Below are positions 35,382 through 44,572 of a DNA stretch of 64,000 nucleotides, one piece after another. Within the stretch, counting starts at the first letter, position 1. Every line of letters begins with the position of its first letter. A program made the position numbers and the translations under genes. The DNA comes from Luteibacter aegosomatissinici (GTDB lineage Bacteria; Pseudomonadota; Gammaproteobacteria; Xanthomonadales; Rhodanobacteraceae), in NCBI RefSeq assembly GCF_023078495.1, contig NZ_CP095742.1, forward strand, positions 3,782,001-3,846,000. Direction: 5' to 3'. The notes beneath the pieces are model-generated. The model was not told where the DNA came from. It saw nothing but the letters and a program-made list of their open reading frames with translations, and did not search any database.

Positions 35382-36056
35382 ATGCGCATACTCTTAGCCG
35401 AAGACGACGCTTCTATCGCCGCCGCGGTTCGTTCCGCCCTGCAGCAGGGCGGCCACGCCGTCGACCACGTCCCCGATGGCGCCAGCGCCGACCACGCCCT
35501 GCGCGATCACGATTACGACCTTCTTGTACTCGACCTGGGCTTGCCGCAGCTGGATGGCAGCGATGTACTCAGCCGTGCCCGCAAGCGCGGCGCCAGCCTG
35601 CCGGTGCTTGTGGTCACCGCCCGCGAAGGCCTGAAGGAACGCGTTCGCGTGCTCGACCTGGGCGCCGACGATTACCTGGTGAAGCCCTTCGCCCTTGCCG
35701 AGTTCGAGGCACGGGTGCGCGCCCTGCTCCGCCGGCGTGCAAGCAACGGTACGCCCGAATTCCGTATTGGACGCCTGCGCCTGGATATCCCCGGGCACAG
35801 GGCCTGGATCGGTGACTCGCCGCTCGACCTCACCGCGCGTGAGTTCGGCTTGATCGAAGCGCTGGCCACGCGCGCCGACAAGGTCACGAGCCGCGCCCAG
35901 CTGGTGGAGGCCCTGTGCAACTGGGACGAAGACCTGACCGATAACGGCCTGGATATCGCCCTGCACCGCCTGCGCAAGAAGCTCCAGGGCTCGGGCACCA
36001 ACGTCCGCACGATCCGTGGCCTGGGCTACCTGCTCGAAGAAACGGCCGATGCCTGA
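35382..36056 (+). CDS. OmpR-family response regulator
   Basis: A 224-residue regulator. The receiver domain has the acidic pair in MRILLAEDD (Asp8, Asp9), phospho-acceptor Asp51 in LLVLDLGLP, Thr79 and Lys101 in YLVKPF. A winged-helix DNA-binding domain follows (about 125-224) with LDLTAREFGLIEAL and VRTIRGLGYLLEE. The subfamily is QseB/TctD/PmrA-like. ATG at 35382 is preferred over a TTG nine bases earlier. Its last eight bases overlap the kinase gene. It is transcribed away from the PepSY operon and shares its upstream region, so cross-regulation is possible. Confidence 0.93.
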   Translation: MRILLAEDDASIAAAVRSALQQGGHAVDHVPDGASADHALRDHDYDLLVLDLGLPQLDGSDVLSRARKRGASLPVLVVTAREGLKERVRVLDLGADDYLVKPFALAEFEARVRALLRRRASNGTPEFRIGRLRLDIPGHRAWIGDSPLDLTAREFGLIEALATRADKVTSRAQLVEALCNWDEDLTDNGLDIALHRLRKKLQGSGTNVRTIRGLGYLLEETADA

Positions 36057-37464
36057 ACGCCGCCATGCGGCGCGCCGGCCGGCGCGCCCCAGCCTGCGCC
36101 GGCGTCTGCTCACCTTCCTGCTCGTGCCCGTGCTCGGCGTGCTGCTGGCCGATGCGGTAGTCGGCTACTTCGTGGCGCTGGCCTACTCCAATCGCGTACA
36201 CGATGCCGATCTTTCGGATTCGGCGCTGACACTGGCGGAGATGATCGGCAGTGATGCGCTGAACGGCGAACTGACCGCGCAGGCGCGCTTTCTTCTCGAA
36301 TACGATCCGGATGGGCGCAACTACTACGAAGTAATCAGCGATCGCCACGGCCGGATCATCGGCAACGCCGAGCTGGCCGTACCGAGCCGGGATCCGGTGG
36401 AGGTCGACGCCGCGCCGCTGCTGTATGACACGGACCTTGGCCACAAGCCGGTGCGCGCGGCGGTCATGCGCGTCGCGAACCGGCACGACCCTGGCGATAC
36501 GATCACTATCAAGGTGGCGGAAAATCTTCGTGATCGCCACCAGCGCGCCCGCGAAATCCTGCTGCTCACGTTGCCCATGCAGGCGTTGCTGATCATTGCC
36601 GTGCTGTCGCTGGTGTGGTTCGGGGTGAGCCACGGCCTGGGCGTACTTGAGCCGCTTACGACCCGCCTTGGCCGGCGCGGCCACGACCTGGGGCCGATCG
36701 GCGAAGAGGACGTGCCGGTCGAGATCCTGCCGCTGACGCGCACCATCGATGACCTGTTCGCCCGCATGCGCAACATGCTGGGGCTGCAGGAGCGCTTTAT
36801 CGCCGATGCCGCGCACCAGCTGCGCACGCCGTTGGCAGGCATCCAGCTCCACGTCGAGCGTGTCGGCAACGGCAGCGATCCGGCACAACAACAGGACGCC
36901 CTGGCCCACATCCACCGCCTGGCCGCCCGCGCCGCGCGCACGTCCGCCCAGTTGCTGGCACTGACCCGGACCCAATCGCCCGATCTCCCCGACCACGATG
37001 GCATGGCCGTGATCGACCTGTCGCAGGTCGTGCCCGAAGCCGTGGGCATGCGCGTGCACCAGGCGCTGAACCTGGGCGTGGACCTTGGTTACGAAGGCGC
37101 GGAAAGCGCCTGCCTGGTCCGCGGCGATGCCCTGCAGATCCAGGAAGTGATCGACAACCTCGTGGATAACGCCTTCCACTACGCGGGCCGCGGCCGTTGC
37201 GTAACGGTGTCGGTCACCTGCGAGGGCGACGATGCCGTGCTCGCCGTCGACGACGACGGCCCGGGCGTCGAGGAAGCGTTTCTCGACCAGTTGGGCGAGC
37301 GCTTTTTCCGTGTGCCCGGCGGCGACGAAGATGGGACCGGCCTGGGCCTGGCGATCGTTGAAAGCATTGCGGAACGCCACGCGGCGCGGGTGCACTTTGC
37401 CCGCTCGGCGCTGGGCGGCCTTCGCGTAGAGCTGCGCCTGCCGCGAATTCTTGCGGCCGCCTGA
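36049..37464 (+). CDS. sensor histidine kinase, TctE/QseC type
   Basis: A 471-residue membrane kinase. First membrane helix at about 19-50 (LLTFLLVPVLGVLLADAVVGYF), a periplasmic sensor of about 115 residues (2CSK_N type, with FLLEYDPDGRNYYEV), second helix near 170-195, a HAMP-like linker, HisKA with the phosphorylated His256 in ADAAHQLRTPLAG, and an ATPase domain with NLVDNAFHYA, DDDGPGV and GTGLGLAIV boxes. The ligand is not evident; the family includes tricarboxylate and quorum-signal sensors. ATG 36049 overlaps the regulator stop. Confidence 0.93.
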   Translation: MPERRHAARRPARPSLRRRLLTFLLVPVLGVLLADAVVGYFVALAYSNRVHDADLSDSALTLAEMIGSDALNGELTAQARFLLEYDPDGRNYYEVISDRHGRIIGNAELAVPSRDPVEVDAAPLLYDTDLGHKPVRAAVMRVANRHDPGDTITIKVAENLRDRHQRAREILLLTLPMQALLIIAVLSLVWFGVSHGLGVLEPLTTRLGRRGHDLGPIGEEDVPVEILPLTRTIDDLFARMRNMLGLQERFIADAAHQLRTPLAGIQLHVERVGNGSDPAQQQDALAHIHRLAARAARTSAQLLALTRTQSPDLPDHDGMAVIDLSQVVPEAVGMRVHQALNLGVDLGYEGAESACLVRGDALQIQEVIDNLVDNAFHYAGRGRCVTVSVTCEGDDAVLAVDDDGPGVEEAFLDQLGERFFRVPGGDEDGTGLGLAIVESIAERHAARVHFARSALGGLRVELRLPRILAAA

Positions 37465-37538
37465 TCGGCGGAAAGCTCGCTGAAACCACGCCTTGCGAGC
37501 ATGCCTGCCATGAGAAGGCGAAGGCGCGAGGCCCTGGC

Positions 37539-38378
37539 GTGAGCGATGCGACGGAATTCCAGTTCGAAGGTGGGCGCGATGGCGTCCTGCTCATCCACGG
37601 GCTGACCGGCACTCCCACGGAAATGCGCATCCTCGGCAAGGGCCTGAACCGCGCCGGCTTCACCGTGGTGGGCGTCCGCCTGGCTGGCCATTGCGGCACC
37701 GAGGCTGACCTGCTGTCCACGACATGGCAGGACTGGTACGCCAGCGTGGAAGCCGCGGCGGAGCAGCTGCGCGGCAAGGTGGATCGCCTGTTCGTGGCGG
37801 GCCTTTCCATGGGCGCCATCCTGGCCCTTCGGCTGGCCGCCGTACGTCCGACATGGGTCGACGGCGTCGGCGTGTTTGGCGCGACGTTTCGTTACGACGG
37901 CTGGTCCATCCCGTGGGCGGGCCGGCACCTCTCCTTCATCCTGCCGATCTGTAAACGCCTGGGCATTTGCCGCACGCGCAGCTTCATTGAACAGCCGCCC
38001 TATGGCATCCGCGATGAGCGCCTGCGCGCGCAGGTGAGCGCGGCCATGTTCTCCGGCGACAGCGAAGCCGCGGGCCTGCCGGGCAACCCATGGCATGCCC
38101 TCGCGGAAATGGTCTGGCTCGCGCGTGACGTACGCAAGCGCCTGCCCGATGTCGTCGCGCCCTGCTTCATCGCTCACGCCGCCGATGACGATGTCGCCAG
38201 CACGGCCAACGCGGACATGGTGGCCCGCCGCGTGCGCGGCCCGGTTGAAATGCTGCTGCTGGCCGATAGCTACCACATGATCACGATCGATCGTGAACGC
38301 CGCACGCTGATCGAACGCAGCGCCGATTTCTTCACGCGCGTGGCCCGTGAGGCACGTCCCGCGCGCATGGCCGCGTAA
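37539..38378 (+). CDS. alpha/beta hydrolase, carboxylesterase type
   Basis: A 279-residue cytoplasmic hydrolase. The nucleophile elbow is FVAGLSMGAILAL (Ser in GLSMG), the oxyanion loop is LLIHGLTGTPTEM, the acid is likely in HAADDDVAS and the catalytic His in ADSYHMITIDRER. This resembles Est30-type carboxylesterases and monoacylglycerol lipases. GTG start at 37539; no strong ribosome binding site. It heads a compact run with two half-size transporters and an aminotransferase, so its substrate may be an intermediate or carrier-bound product of that cluster. Confidence 0.88.
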   Translation: MSDATEFQFEGGRDGVLLIHGLTGTPTEMRILGKGLNRAGFTVVGVRLAGHCGTEADLLSTTWQDWYASVEAAAEQLRGKVDRLFVAGLSMGAILALRLAAVRPTWVDGVGVFGATFRYDGWSIPWAGRHLSFILPICKRLGICRTRSFIEQPPYGIRDERLRAQVSAAMFSGDSEAAGLPGNPWHALAEMVWLARDVRKRLPDVVAPCFIAHAADDDVASTANADMVARRVRGPVEMLLLADSYHMITIDRERRTLIERSADFFTRVAREARPARMAA

Positions 38379-38380
38379 GC

Positions 38381-38740
38381 ATGAACGGGCTGGCCTTCGC
38401 GCTGTGGTTCGCCAACCTGCTGCTGGATACCGGTGGCCAGCTCGCATTCAAGGCGGCAGCGAGCGATGAGCGCGCCGGTGATGGCGTGGCCCGCTGGAAG
38501 TACATGCTGGGCCGTCGCTGGATCTGGGCGGGCATGGCCTGCTACGTCGTCGAGTTCGTCGTCTGGGTCGCGTTCCTGTCGCTCGTGCCGTTGTCGCAAG
38601 GCGTGCTGCTGGGCTCGATCAACATCGTGGCCATCATGATCGCGGGCCGGTTGCTGTTCCGCGAACGGCTCAGCCCCATGCGCGTGACCGGGATCCTGCT
38701 GGTGGCCGTGGGCGTCGCCATCGTGGGAGCGGGCACATGA
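38381..38740 (+). CDS. half-size EamA/SMR-like transporter (ArnE/F-like), first subunit
   Basis: A 119-residue inner membrane protein with four predicted helices: ALWFANLLLDTGGQLAFKAA, WIWAGMACYVVEFVVWVAFL, QGVLLGSINIVAIMIAGRLLF and MRVTGILLVAVGVAIVGAG. One EamA repeat rather than the usual two, as in ArnE/ArnF and EmrE. It is followed with a four-base overlap (ATGA) by a second protein of the same kind, so the two probably form a heterodimer. Confidence 0.85.
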   Translation: MNGLAFALWFANLLLDTGGQLAFKAAASDERAGDGVARWKYMLGRRWIWAGMACYVVEFVVWVAFLSLVPLSQGVLLGSINIVAIMIAGRLLFRERLSPMRVTGILLVAVGVAIVGAGT

Positions 38741-39132
38741 AGCGCTTCTACGTCATCGGCTTCGCCCTGCTGCTCGCGTTCGACACCCTGAACCTTGTCT
38801 GTTTCAAGCTTGCGGGCAACCACGCGCTGCCCGTGGAGCTGAGCGCGGCGTGGCTCGCACGCGTATTCTCGCACCCGTGGATCTACGGCGCGGTGATTGG
38901 CTACCTCGGCGCGTTCGTCACCTGGATGAGCCTTCTCAAGCACGCCCCCGTCGGCCCGGCATTTGCCGCCTCGCACCTCGAGGTGGTGAGCGTGATGGTG
39001 TTGTCGTACTGGGTATTCAGTGAGCCTGTATCCCCCATGCAAATGCTTGGTGCGCTGGCCATCGTGGCAGGCATCGTCTGCCTGGCGTTCGCTGAAGGCG
39101 ATGAAGGTACCGGCGATGTGGTTCCGGCCTGA
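38737..39132 (+). CDS. half-size EamA/SMR-like transporter (ArnE/F-like), second subunit
   Basis: A 131-residue partner of the preceding gene, again with four helices (YVIGFALLLAFDTLNLVCFKLAG, WIYGAVIGYLGAFVTWMSLL, VGPAFAASHLEVVSVMVLSYWVF, MQMLGALAIVAGIVCLAF). A pair of half-size proteins in tandem is the arrangement of the ArnE/ArnF flippase for undecaprenyl-phosphate aminoarabinose. The cargo here is unknown. Its 3' end overlaps the aminotransferase gene by 17 bases. Confidence 0.85.
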   Translation: MKRFYVIGFALLLAFDTLNLVCFKLAGNHALPVELSAAWLARVFSHPWIYGAVIGYLGAFVTWMSLLKHAPVGPAFAASHLEVVSVMVLSYWVFSEPVSPMQMLGALAIVAGIVCLAFAEGDEGTGDVVPA

Positions 39133-40384
39133 GCGCGAAGCACCGCCGACGGCAGGCTTGCCCCTGGGCATCACCGATCTGGGTGGCGAAGTGCGCGCCC
39201 CCCTCACGGCACTGGCCGCGCAGTGGCTGGGCGTCGAGGAAGCGCAGCTGGAGTGTTCCGGCACCGCGGCACTGACCGTCGCGCTGACGGCGCTCTCGGG
39301 CCATGCTCGCAGCCGACGCGACGTCGTGATTCCCGCGTTCACCTGCCCGCTCGTGCCACTGGCGATCCGGCGCGCCGGACTCGAGCCGCGCCTGGTCGAC
39401 CTGCGCGCCGGGCATTTCGACATGGATCCCGTGCGCCTGGCAGAAGCCTGTAACGAACGAACGTTGGCGATCGTACCCACGCACCTTGGCGGGCGTGTGG
39501 CGGATGTCGCTACCGCGAAGGCGGTGGCCGCGGCGACCGGCGCCTACGTGGTCGAGGATGCAGCGCAGGCGTTCGGCGCGTTCCTGGACGGGCGGGCGGC
39601 AGGGACACACGGCGACGTCGGCTTCTTCAGCCTTGCCGCAGGCAAGGGCTTGTCGATCTTCGAAGGCGGTTTGCTCGTGGCACGCGACGACGCCGTGCGC
39701 GACAGCATCCGGCGAACATCACGCCGTATCGCCGGCTGGCACCCCGGCTGGGAGTTGCGCCGGACGCTGGAGCTCGCGGGCTACGCCGCGTTCTATCGTC
39801 CGCGCGGCCTTGGCATGGCCTACGGCGGCCCGCTGCGCCGTGCGCTCCGGCGCGGCGACCTGCTCGGCGCAGCGGGTGAGCATTTCGGCATGGATTTCCC
39901 GTTGCATCGCGTGGGCCGCTGGCGGCGTGCGGTGGGTGCACGCGCCTTCCACCGGCTGCCCCTGTTCATTGAGACCACCACCACGCAGGCACGTGCGCGC
40001 GTGCCTGCCCTCGCCTCTATTCCCGGTGTCCACGTCTACTCGGACGATAGCGGGACCTGGCCGTACCTGATGCTGCTGCTCCCCGATGAAAGCACCCGCG
40101 ACGCGGTGCTGCAGCGCTTGTGGGCCTCGCGCCACGGCGTAGCGCGCATGTTCGTGCACGCGCTTCCGGATTATCCCTACCTCGCGCCAATGGCCGGGGG
40201 TGACGACGTGCCGAATGCGCGGGAGTTCGCGGCTCGTACATTGACGGTAACCAATAGCCCATGGCTCGACGACGCATCGTTCGAGCATGTCTGCGCGGTG
40301 ATCGAGGCTACTGTCGTTTCACGGGGCGCCCCCGCCTATCCGGCAACAGGTACCGTCACCGGATTGCCCTCCACCTTCGCATAG
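39116..40384 (+). CDS. DegT/DnrJ/EryC1-family PLP aminotransferase
   Basis: A 422-residue type I fold PLP enzyme. The PLP-phosphate site is around CSGTAALTVAL; VVEDAAQAFGAF holds the Asp that contacts the pyridine nitrogen; the Schiff-base Lys is in FFSLAAGKGLSIFEGG. VVIPAFTCPLVPLAI corresponds to the usual VIVPAFTFIAT block. Family members aminate nucleotide-linked keto-sugars (as ArnB does) or act in AHBA synthesis. The first residues (WFRPEREAPPTAGLPLG) include a Pro-rich approach. ATG 39116 lies inside the preceding gene. Together with the two ArnE/F-like proteins it suggests amino-sugar or amino-lipid export, with no ArnA, ArnC or ArnT partner in view. Confidence 0.85.
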   Translation: MWFRPEREAPPTAGLPLGITDLGGEVRAPLTALAAQWLGVEEAQLECSGTAALTVALTALSGHARSRRDVVIPAFTCPLVPLAIRRAGLEPRLVDLRAGHFDMDPVRLAEACNERTLAIVPTHLGGRVADVATAKAVAAATGAYVVEDAAQAFGAFLDGRAAGTHGDVGFFSLAAGKGLSIFEGGLLVARDDAVRDSIRRTSRRIAGWHPGWELRRTLELAGYAAFYRPRGLGMAYGGPLRRALRRGDLLGAAGEHFGMDFPLHRVGRWRRAVGARAFHRLPLFIETTTTQARARVPALASIPGVHVYSDDSGTWPYLMLLLPDESTRDAVLQRLWASRHGVARMFVHALPDYPYLAPMAGGDDVPNAREFAARTLTVTNSPWLDDASFEHVCAVIEATVVSRGAPAYPATGTVTGLPSTFA

Positions 40385-40535
40385 AACCCCTCCCGCGACG
40401 CGCCCGGCCTGCCAGCGGGCGCCACCCGCTGCCCACAAATGCCCGCAAATGCCTGCGATCGGCCCGACCTGGTGCCGCTGCCGCGCCGATGGCGGGCTAA
40501 CCATGCCTTCGACCATTCGAGGAAGGAGGACCACC

Positions 40536-41873
40536 ATGTTTCGCTGGACGCAATCGATTACCGCCAAGGTGCTCGGCATTGGCGTGCTCGCCCTGTTGAT
40601 GCTGATTCCACTCACCCAGGCCGATGGCCTGGTTCGCGAACGGCAAAGCATGCGCGATACCGCCATTCACCGTGTCTCCGATGGCTGGGGTGGCGCTCAG
40701 GGCATCGGTGGCTTTGTCATTGCCATGCCTTCGCTTGAGCCAGCGCGCGACGTGCACAGCGGTGCCGCGGCGACGCGCGATGCCGTGCATATCGTGCTGG
40801 CCGACGAGATCGCGACGACGGCGGACCTGGCTGTCAGTAAACGGCGTAGCGGCATGTACGAAGTACCCGTTTACACCGGCGATGTCACGATCCGCGGCCG
40901 CTTCATACCCGCGGATGTGAACCGCGCTGCACAGGAAAGTGGTGCAACGCTGTTCCCGGAGCGGGCGGAACTGCGCCTGCTCATCGCCGATACGGTCGGC
41001 TTGCAGGGGATTACCGCCGTCACGGTGGATGGGCGGCCTGTGCGCCTGGCGTCGTCATCCGCGCGCATGGGCCCCTACAGCGTGCTGTCCGTGCCGATGC
41101 CGATCGACACCACGCGCGACACCCCGATCGATTTTGCCCTCACCTTGCGTATCGCCGGTACCGAGGCCTTTTCGGCACTCCCGCTGGCGCGCTCCAGCAC
41201 GGTGCGGCTGCGCTCGGCGTGGCCGGACCCCTCGTTCCAGGGAGCGCTGCTGCCGGGCAAGAGCCAGGTTACGCCGCAAGGCTTCGATGCCACCTGGCAG
41301 GCACTGGACCTCAACCGGGCGTATGGGCAGCACTGGGACGGGACGGACCAGGAGATCAATGGCCGTTTGCAGGCATCCGCGTTCGGCGTGCGACTGGTCC
41401 AGCCTGGCAGCGTCTACCAACAGAATGATCGCGCCGGAAAGTATGGCCTGCTGTTCATCGCGCTGACCTTCGTCGCCTTCTTCCTCTTCGAGGTGCTCAA
41501 GGGCCTGCGCCTGCATCCGGTGCAGTACCTGTTGGTCGGTGCGGCCATGGCCAGCTTCTATGTGCTGTTGCTGGCCCTGTCGGAGCAGGTTGGCTTCGGC
41601 GCTGCCTACCTCGCCGCGGCCGCGACCGTGGTCCTGATCGTGGGCGGCTATGCCTCCGCCGTCTTGCGCGCCCGGGGTGCCGGCCTGGTGCTGGGCGGCG
41701 TATTGGCCCTGGTTTACGCCATACTGTATGGCCTGATCGGCGCGGAGCAGTACGCGCTGCTGATCGGCTCGGTCGTACTGGTCGCCGTCATCGCGCTGCT
41801 CATGTACCTCACGCGCCGCATCGACTGGTACGCCTACGGGGTGCCGTTCAACAGCCAGACGGAAACGCCATGA
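40536..41873 (+). CDS. creD: CreD inner membrane protein
   Basis: A 445-residue CreD-family protein. An N-terminal helix (AKVLGIGVLALLMLIPL) is followed by the characteristic RERQSMRDTAIHRVSDGWGGAQ, a periplasmic domain to about 300, and six closely spaced helices (LLFIALTFVAFFLFEVLKG through SVVLVAVIALLMYLTRRIDWY). In other bacteria creD belongs to the CreBC regulon and links to envelope stress and beta-lactam tolerance; no creBC lies next to it. ATG 40536 has an excellent ribosome binding site (GGAAGGAGG). Its stop overlaps the tsaB start. Confidence 0.92.
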   Translation: MFRWTQSITAKVLGIGVLALLMLIPLTQADGLVRERQSMRDTAIHRVSDGWGGAQGIGGFVIAMPSLEPARDVHSGAAATRDAVHIVLADEIATTADLAVSKRRSGMYEVPVYTGDVTIRGRFIPADVNRAAQESGATLFPERAELRLLIADTVGLQGITAVTVDGRPVRLASSSARMGPYSVLSVPMPIDTTRDTPIDFALTLRIAGTEAFSALPLARSSTVRLRSAWPDPSFQGALLPGKSQVTPQGFDATWQALDLNRAYGQHWDGTDQEINGRLQASAFGVRLVQPGSVYQQNDRAGKYGLLFIALTFVAFFLFEVLKGLRLHPVQYLLVGAAMASFYVLLLALSEQVGFGAAYLAAAATVVLIVGGYASAVLRARGAGLVLGGVLALVYAILYGLIGAEQYALLIGSVVLVAVIALLMYLTRRIDWYAYGVPFNSQTETP

Positions 41874-42559
41874 ACTTCCTCGCCATCGAAACCTCCACTG
41901 AAGCCTGTTCCGTCGCGCTGGTCCACGGCGATGAGGTGATCGAACGCAGCGAAATCGCCCCGCGCCGGCATGCCGAGCTGGTGTTGCCCATGGCCGACGC
42001 CCTGCTGGCCGAAGCCGGCCTTTCCCGCGAGGCGTTGAACGGCATCGCCGTCGGCCGTGGCCCCGGGGCATTCACCGGCGTGCGCCTGGGCGTGTCGCTG
42101 GCCCAGGGCATGGCCATGGCGCTGGACCTGCCCGTTGTCACGGTCTCGTCGCTCGAGGCACTCGCGCTGGAAGCCCCTGAAGACGACGCGGCGATCCTGT
42201 CGATCATCGATGCACGCATGGGCGAGATCTATGTCGCGGCGTGGCGCCGGGAGGACGATGGCAGCGTGAGCCTGCTGGACCACGAGCGCGTCGATACCGC
42301 TGCCGCCCTGGTGTTGCCCGAGGCCAGCGCGTGGCATGTCGTAGGTACGGGCTGGGCTACCTACGAGGCGGTACTTCGCGAGCGTATTCACGCGCCCATA
42401 CGCTCGGCGGATGGCGCGCGTTTTCCGCAGGCAAGGCACGTCGCCGAAATTGCTGCGAAACGGTTCCGCCATGGCGATGCCGTGGCGCCGGAACTGGCGT
42501 TGCCGGTGTACCTGCGTGACAAGGTCGCGCTGACCCTGGTGGAACAGGGCAAGGCCTGA
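41870..42559 (+). CDS. tsaB: tRNA threonylcarbamoyladenosine protein TsaB
   Basis: Partner of TsaD and TsaE in making the t6A modification at position 37 of ANN-decoding tRNAs. The 229-residue ASKHA-fold protein begins MNFLAIETSTEACSVAL, and has RRHAELVLPMADALL and VGRGPGAFTGVRLGVSLAQGMA, all typical of TsaB/YeaZ; it lacks the TsaD metal site, as expected. It overlaps creD by four bases, an unusual coupling of an essential tRNA gene to an envelope protein. Confidence 0.94.
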   Translation: MNFLAIETSTEACSVALVHGDEVIERSEIAPRRHAELVLPMADALLAEAGLSREALNGIAVGRGPGAFTGVRLGVSLAQGMAMALDLPVVTVSSLEALALEAPEDDAAILSIIDARMGEIYVAAWRREDDGSVSLLDHERVDTAAALVLPEASAWHVVGTGWATYEAVLRERIHAPIRSADGARFPQARHVAEIAAKRFRHGDAVAPELALPVYLRDKVALTLVEQGKA

Positions 42560-42565
42560 CAGGCT

Positions 42566-42582
42566 TTTGCGCGCTCCTACAG
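42566..42582. repeat. single REP remnant; supplies the helicase stop codon
   Basis: Minus-strand CCTGTAGGAGCGCGC lies in the 17-base gap between the convergent stops of tsaB and the helicase gene. The TAG of the GTAGGAGC head (42579-42577) is the helicase stop codon. Confidence 0.6.
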
Positions 42583-44493
42583 GTCCTTGTCGAAAAACGC
42601 CTGGACGTCGCCCAGCTCGCGCGTACGCGGCATGGGCGGCAGGCTGGACAGGAACAGGCGGCCGTAACCCTTGGTGGTGAGCCGCGGGTCGCACAGCACC
42701 AGGACGCCACGATCGTGCACATCGCGGATGAGCCGGCCTGCGCCCTGCTTCAGCGCAATGACCGCCGTGGGCACCTGCCAGCCCATGAACGGGTTGATGC
42801 CGGATTCCTCCAGCGCCTCCAGGCGTGCCTGCAGCACCGGATCGTCGGGCATGGCGAAGGGCAGCTTGTCGATCACCACCACGCTCAGCGCGTCGCCAGC
42901 CACATCCACACCCTCCCAGAAGCTGGCGGCGCCCAGCAGTACACCACGCCCACTGAGGCGGAATTCTTCCAGGAGACGGTGGCGTGGCGCCGTGCCCTGG
43001 ACGAACAGCGGCCACGGCACGCGGCCTTCCAACAACTCCGCCGCGCGCCGCAAGGCACGGTGCGAGGTGAACAACAGGAATGCGCGCCCGTCCGAAGCCT
43101 CGAGAACAGGCTTGATCGCCGCGACCACCTTGTCGGTGAAATCTCGCGCGGATGGATCGGGCAGATCCTTTGGCAGGTACGCGAGAGCCTGCCGGCCGTA
43201 ATCGAAGGGGCTTTCCACATGCAGCGTGCGCGGATCCTCCAGCCCGAGCTGGCGTGCGAAATGCTGGAAATCGCCGGCAATGGAGAGCGTGGCCGAGGTG
43301 TGGATCCACGCCGCATCGGTGGACATGCGCATGGCGCGCAGCGGTGAGGCCAGGTCCAGCGGCGTGGCGTGCAGGGCAAAACCACGCGGCCAGGTCTCGT
43401 ACCAGCGCACGTCAGCGGCGGAGTGTTCCTCGGCGATGCGATCGAGGCGCAGGCTGAGCATTTGCGCACGCTCATGGACGTTAGCCAGCCCGCGCGAGCG
43501 CTCCGCCAGCCCGGCGAGGAGATCGGCCATGGCGGCCACCACGTCGCGTAGTTCGCCCATCAGATCGTGGGCCGCGGCATCCCGTTCCAACGCGCTGAAT
43601 GCACCCTTCGGCGGCAGCGGCTCCATGGCCAGGCGCAGACGCCTCACGAGGTTCTGCACGGCCTCGACAGGCTCCAGCAACTGGCTGGTCGCACCGGTCA
43701 CGCCCTGGGCCTCGGCCAGCGCATCCTGGCCAAGGTCTACCAGCTGGCGCGATCCGACGCTCTGGGAGAAGAACTGGCCGGCCAGTTCAGGAATCTGGTG
43801 GGCCTCGTCCAGGATGAACGCATCCGCCCCGGGCAGGATCTCGCCGAAGCCCTCCTGCTTGAGCGCCAGGTCGGCCATCAGCAGGTGGTGGTTCACCACC
43901 ACCAGGTCGGCCTCCATGGCCTCACGCCGGGCCTTCACGACGTGGCAATCCTCGAAGAACCGGCATTCACTGCCAAGGCAGTTCTCAGGGGTGGATGTCA
44001 CTCGCGGCCACACCGAGGAATCTTCTGGAATATCAGCCATTTCCATGCGGTCGCCGCGACGGGTACGGGCGGACCAGGCGCGGATGGCGGAAAGCTGCGT
44101 GGCCAGCTGGCGGTCAGGGTTACCCTCGCGCACGGCCTGGTCCAGGCGGTACAGGCACAGGTAATTGGCGCGGCCCTTGAGCAGGCTGACCTTGGCCCGG
44201 CTACCCAGCACGTGATGAACCCGGGGCAGATCGCGGAAGAACAGCTGGTCCTGCAGGGCCTTGGTGCCCGTGGACACGATGACCTTGCGCCCGGATTCAA
44301 GGGCTGGGACGAGGTAAGCGAAGGTTTTGCCGGTGCCCGTCCCCGCCTCGGCGATCAGCACGTCGCGCTCATCGATGGCCTGCGCCACGGCGGCGGCCAT
44401 GTGCTGCTGGGCTTCACGTGGCGCGAATCCCGGTACTTCACGGGCGAACGGGCCCTCCGCGCCAAGGATCGCGGCCACTTCGTGTTCAGTCAT
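42577..44493 (-). CDS. YoaA/DinG-type ATP-dependent DNA helicase with 4Fe-4S cluster
   Basis: A 638-residue XPD-like superfamily 2 helicase. Walker A is [20 protein letters not shown], motif II is [14 protein letters not shown], and motif VI is [19 protein letters not shown]. Four Cys for the iron-sulfur cluster are visible in [22 protein letters not shown]. Length and arrangement fit YoaA, which works with the chi subunit of DNA polymerase III; the chi gene (holC) is 3 kb away. ATG 44493 is preferred to an upstream in-frame start. It is divergent from valS. Confidence 0.92.
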   Translation of the reverse strand: MTEHEVAAILGAEGPFAREVPGFAPREAQQHMAAAVAQAIDERDVLIAEAGTGTGKTFAYLVPALESGRKVIVSTGTKALQDQLFFRDLPRVHHVLGSRAKVSLLKGRANYLCLYRLDQAVREGNPDRQLATQLSAIRAWSARTRRGDRMEMADIPEDSSVWPRVTSTPENCLGSECRFFEDCHVVKARREAMEADLVVVNHHLLMADLALKQEGFGEILPGADAFILDEAHQIPELAGQFFSQSVGSRQLVDLGQDALAEAQGVTGATSQLLEPVEAVQNLVRRLRLAMEPLPPKGAFSALERDAAAHDLMGELRDVVAAMADLLAGLAERSRGLANVHERAQMLSLRLDRIAEEHSAADVRWYETWPRGFALHATPLDLASPLRAMRMSTDAAWIHTSATLSIAGDFQHFARQLGLEDPRTLHVESPFDYGRQALAYLPKDLPDPSARDFTDKVVAAIKPVLEASDGRAFLLFTSHRALRRAAELLEGRVPWPLFVQGTAPRHRLLEEFRLSGRGVLLGAASFWEGVDVAGDALSVVVIDKLPFAMPDDPVLQARLEALEESGINPFMGWQVPTAVIALKQGAGRLIRDVHDRGVLVLCDPRLTTKGYGRLFLSSLPPMPRTRELGDVQAFFDKDL

Positions 44494-44572
44494 CGGGCCA
44501 GTATCGCCTACAATGGTGGTCTTTTCGCCTGTCAATCCGCGCGCCTACACGGCCCGCGCCGGGAACCTACGC

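Noticed and set aside
40449-40535. N-terminal extension of CreD
   Set aside because: An in-frame start exists upstream, but the GGAAGGAGG ribosome binding site and family-like MFRWTQSITAKVLG start favour 40536.
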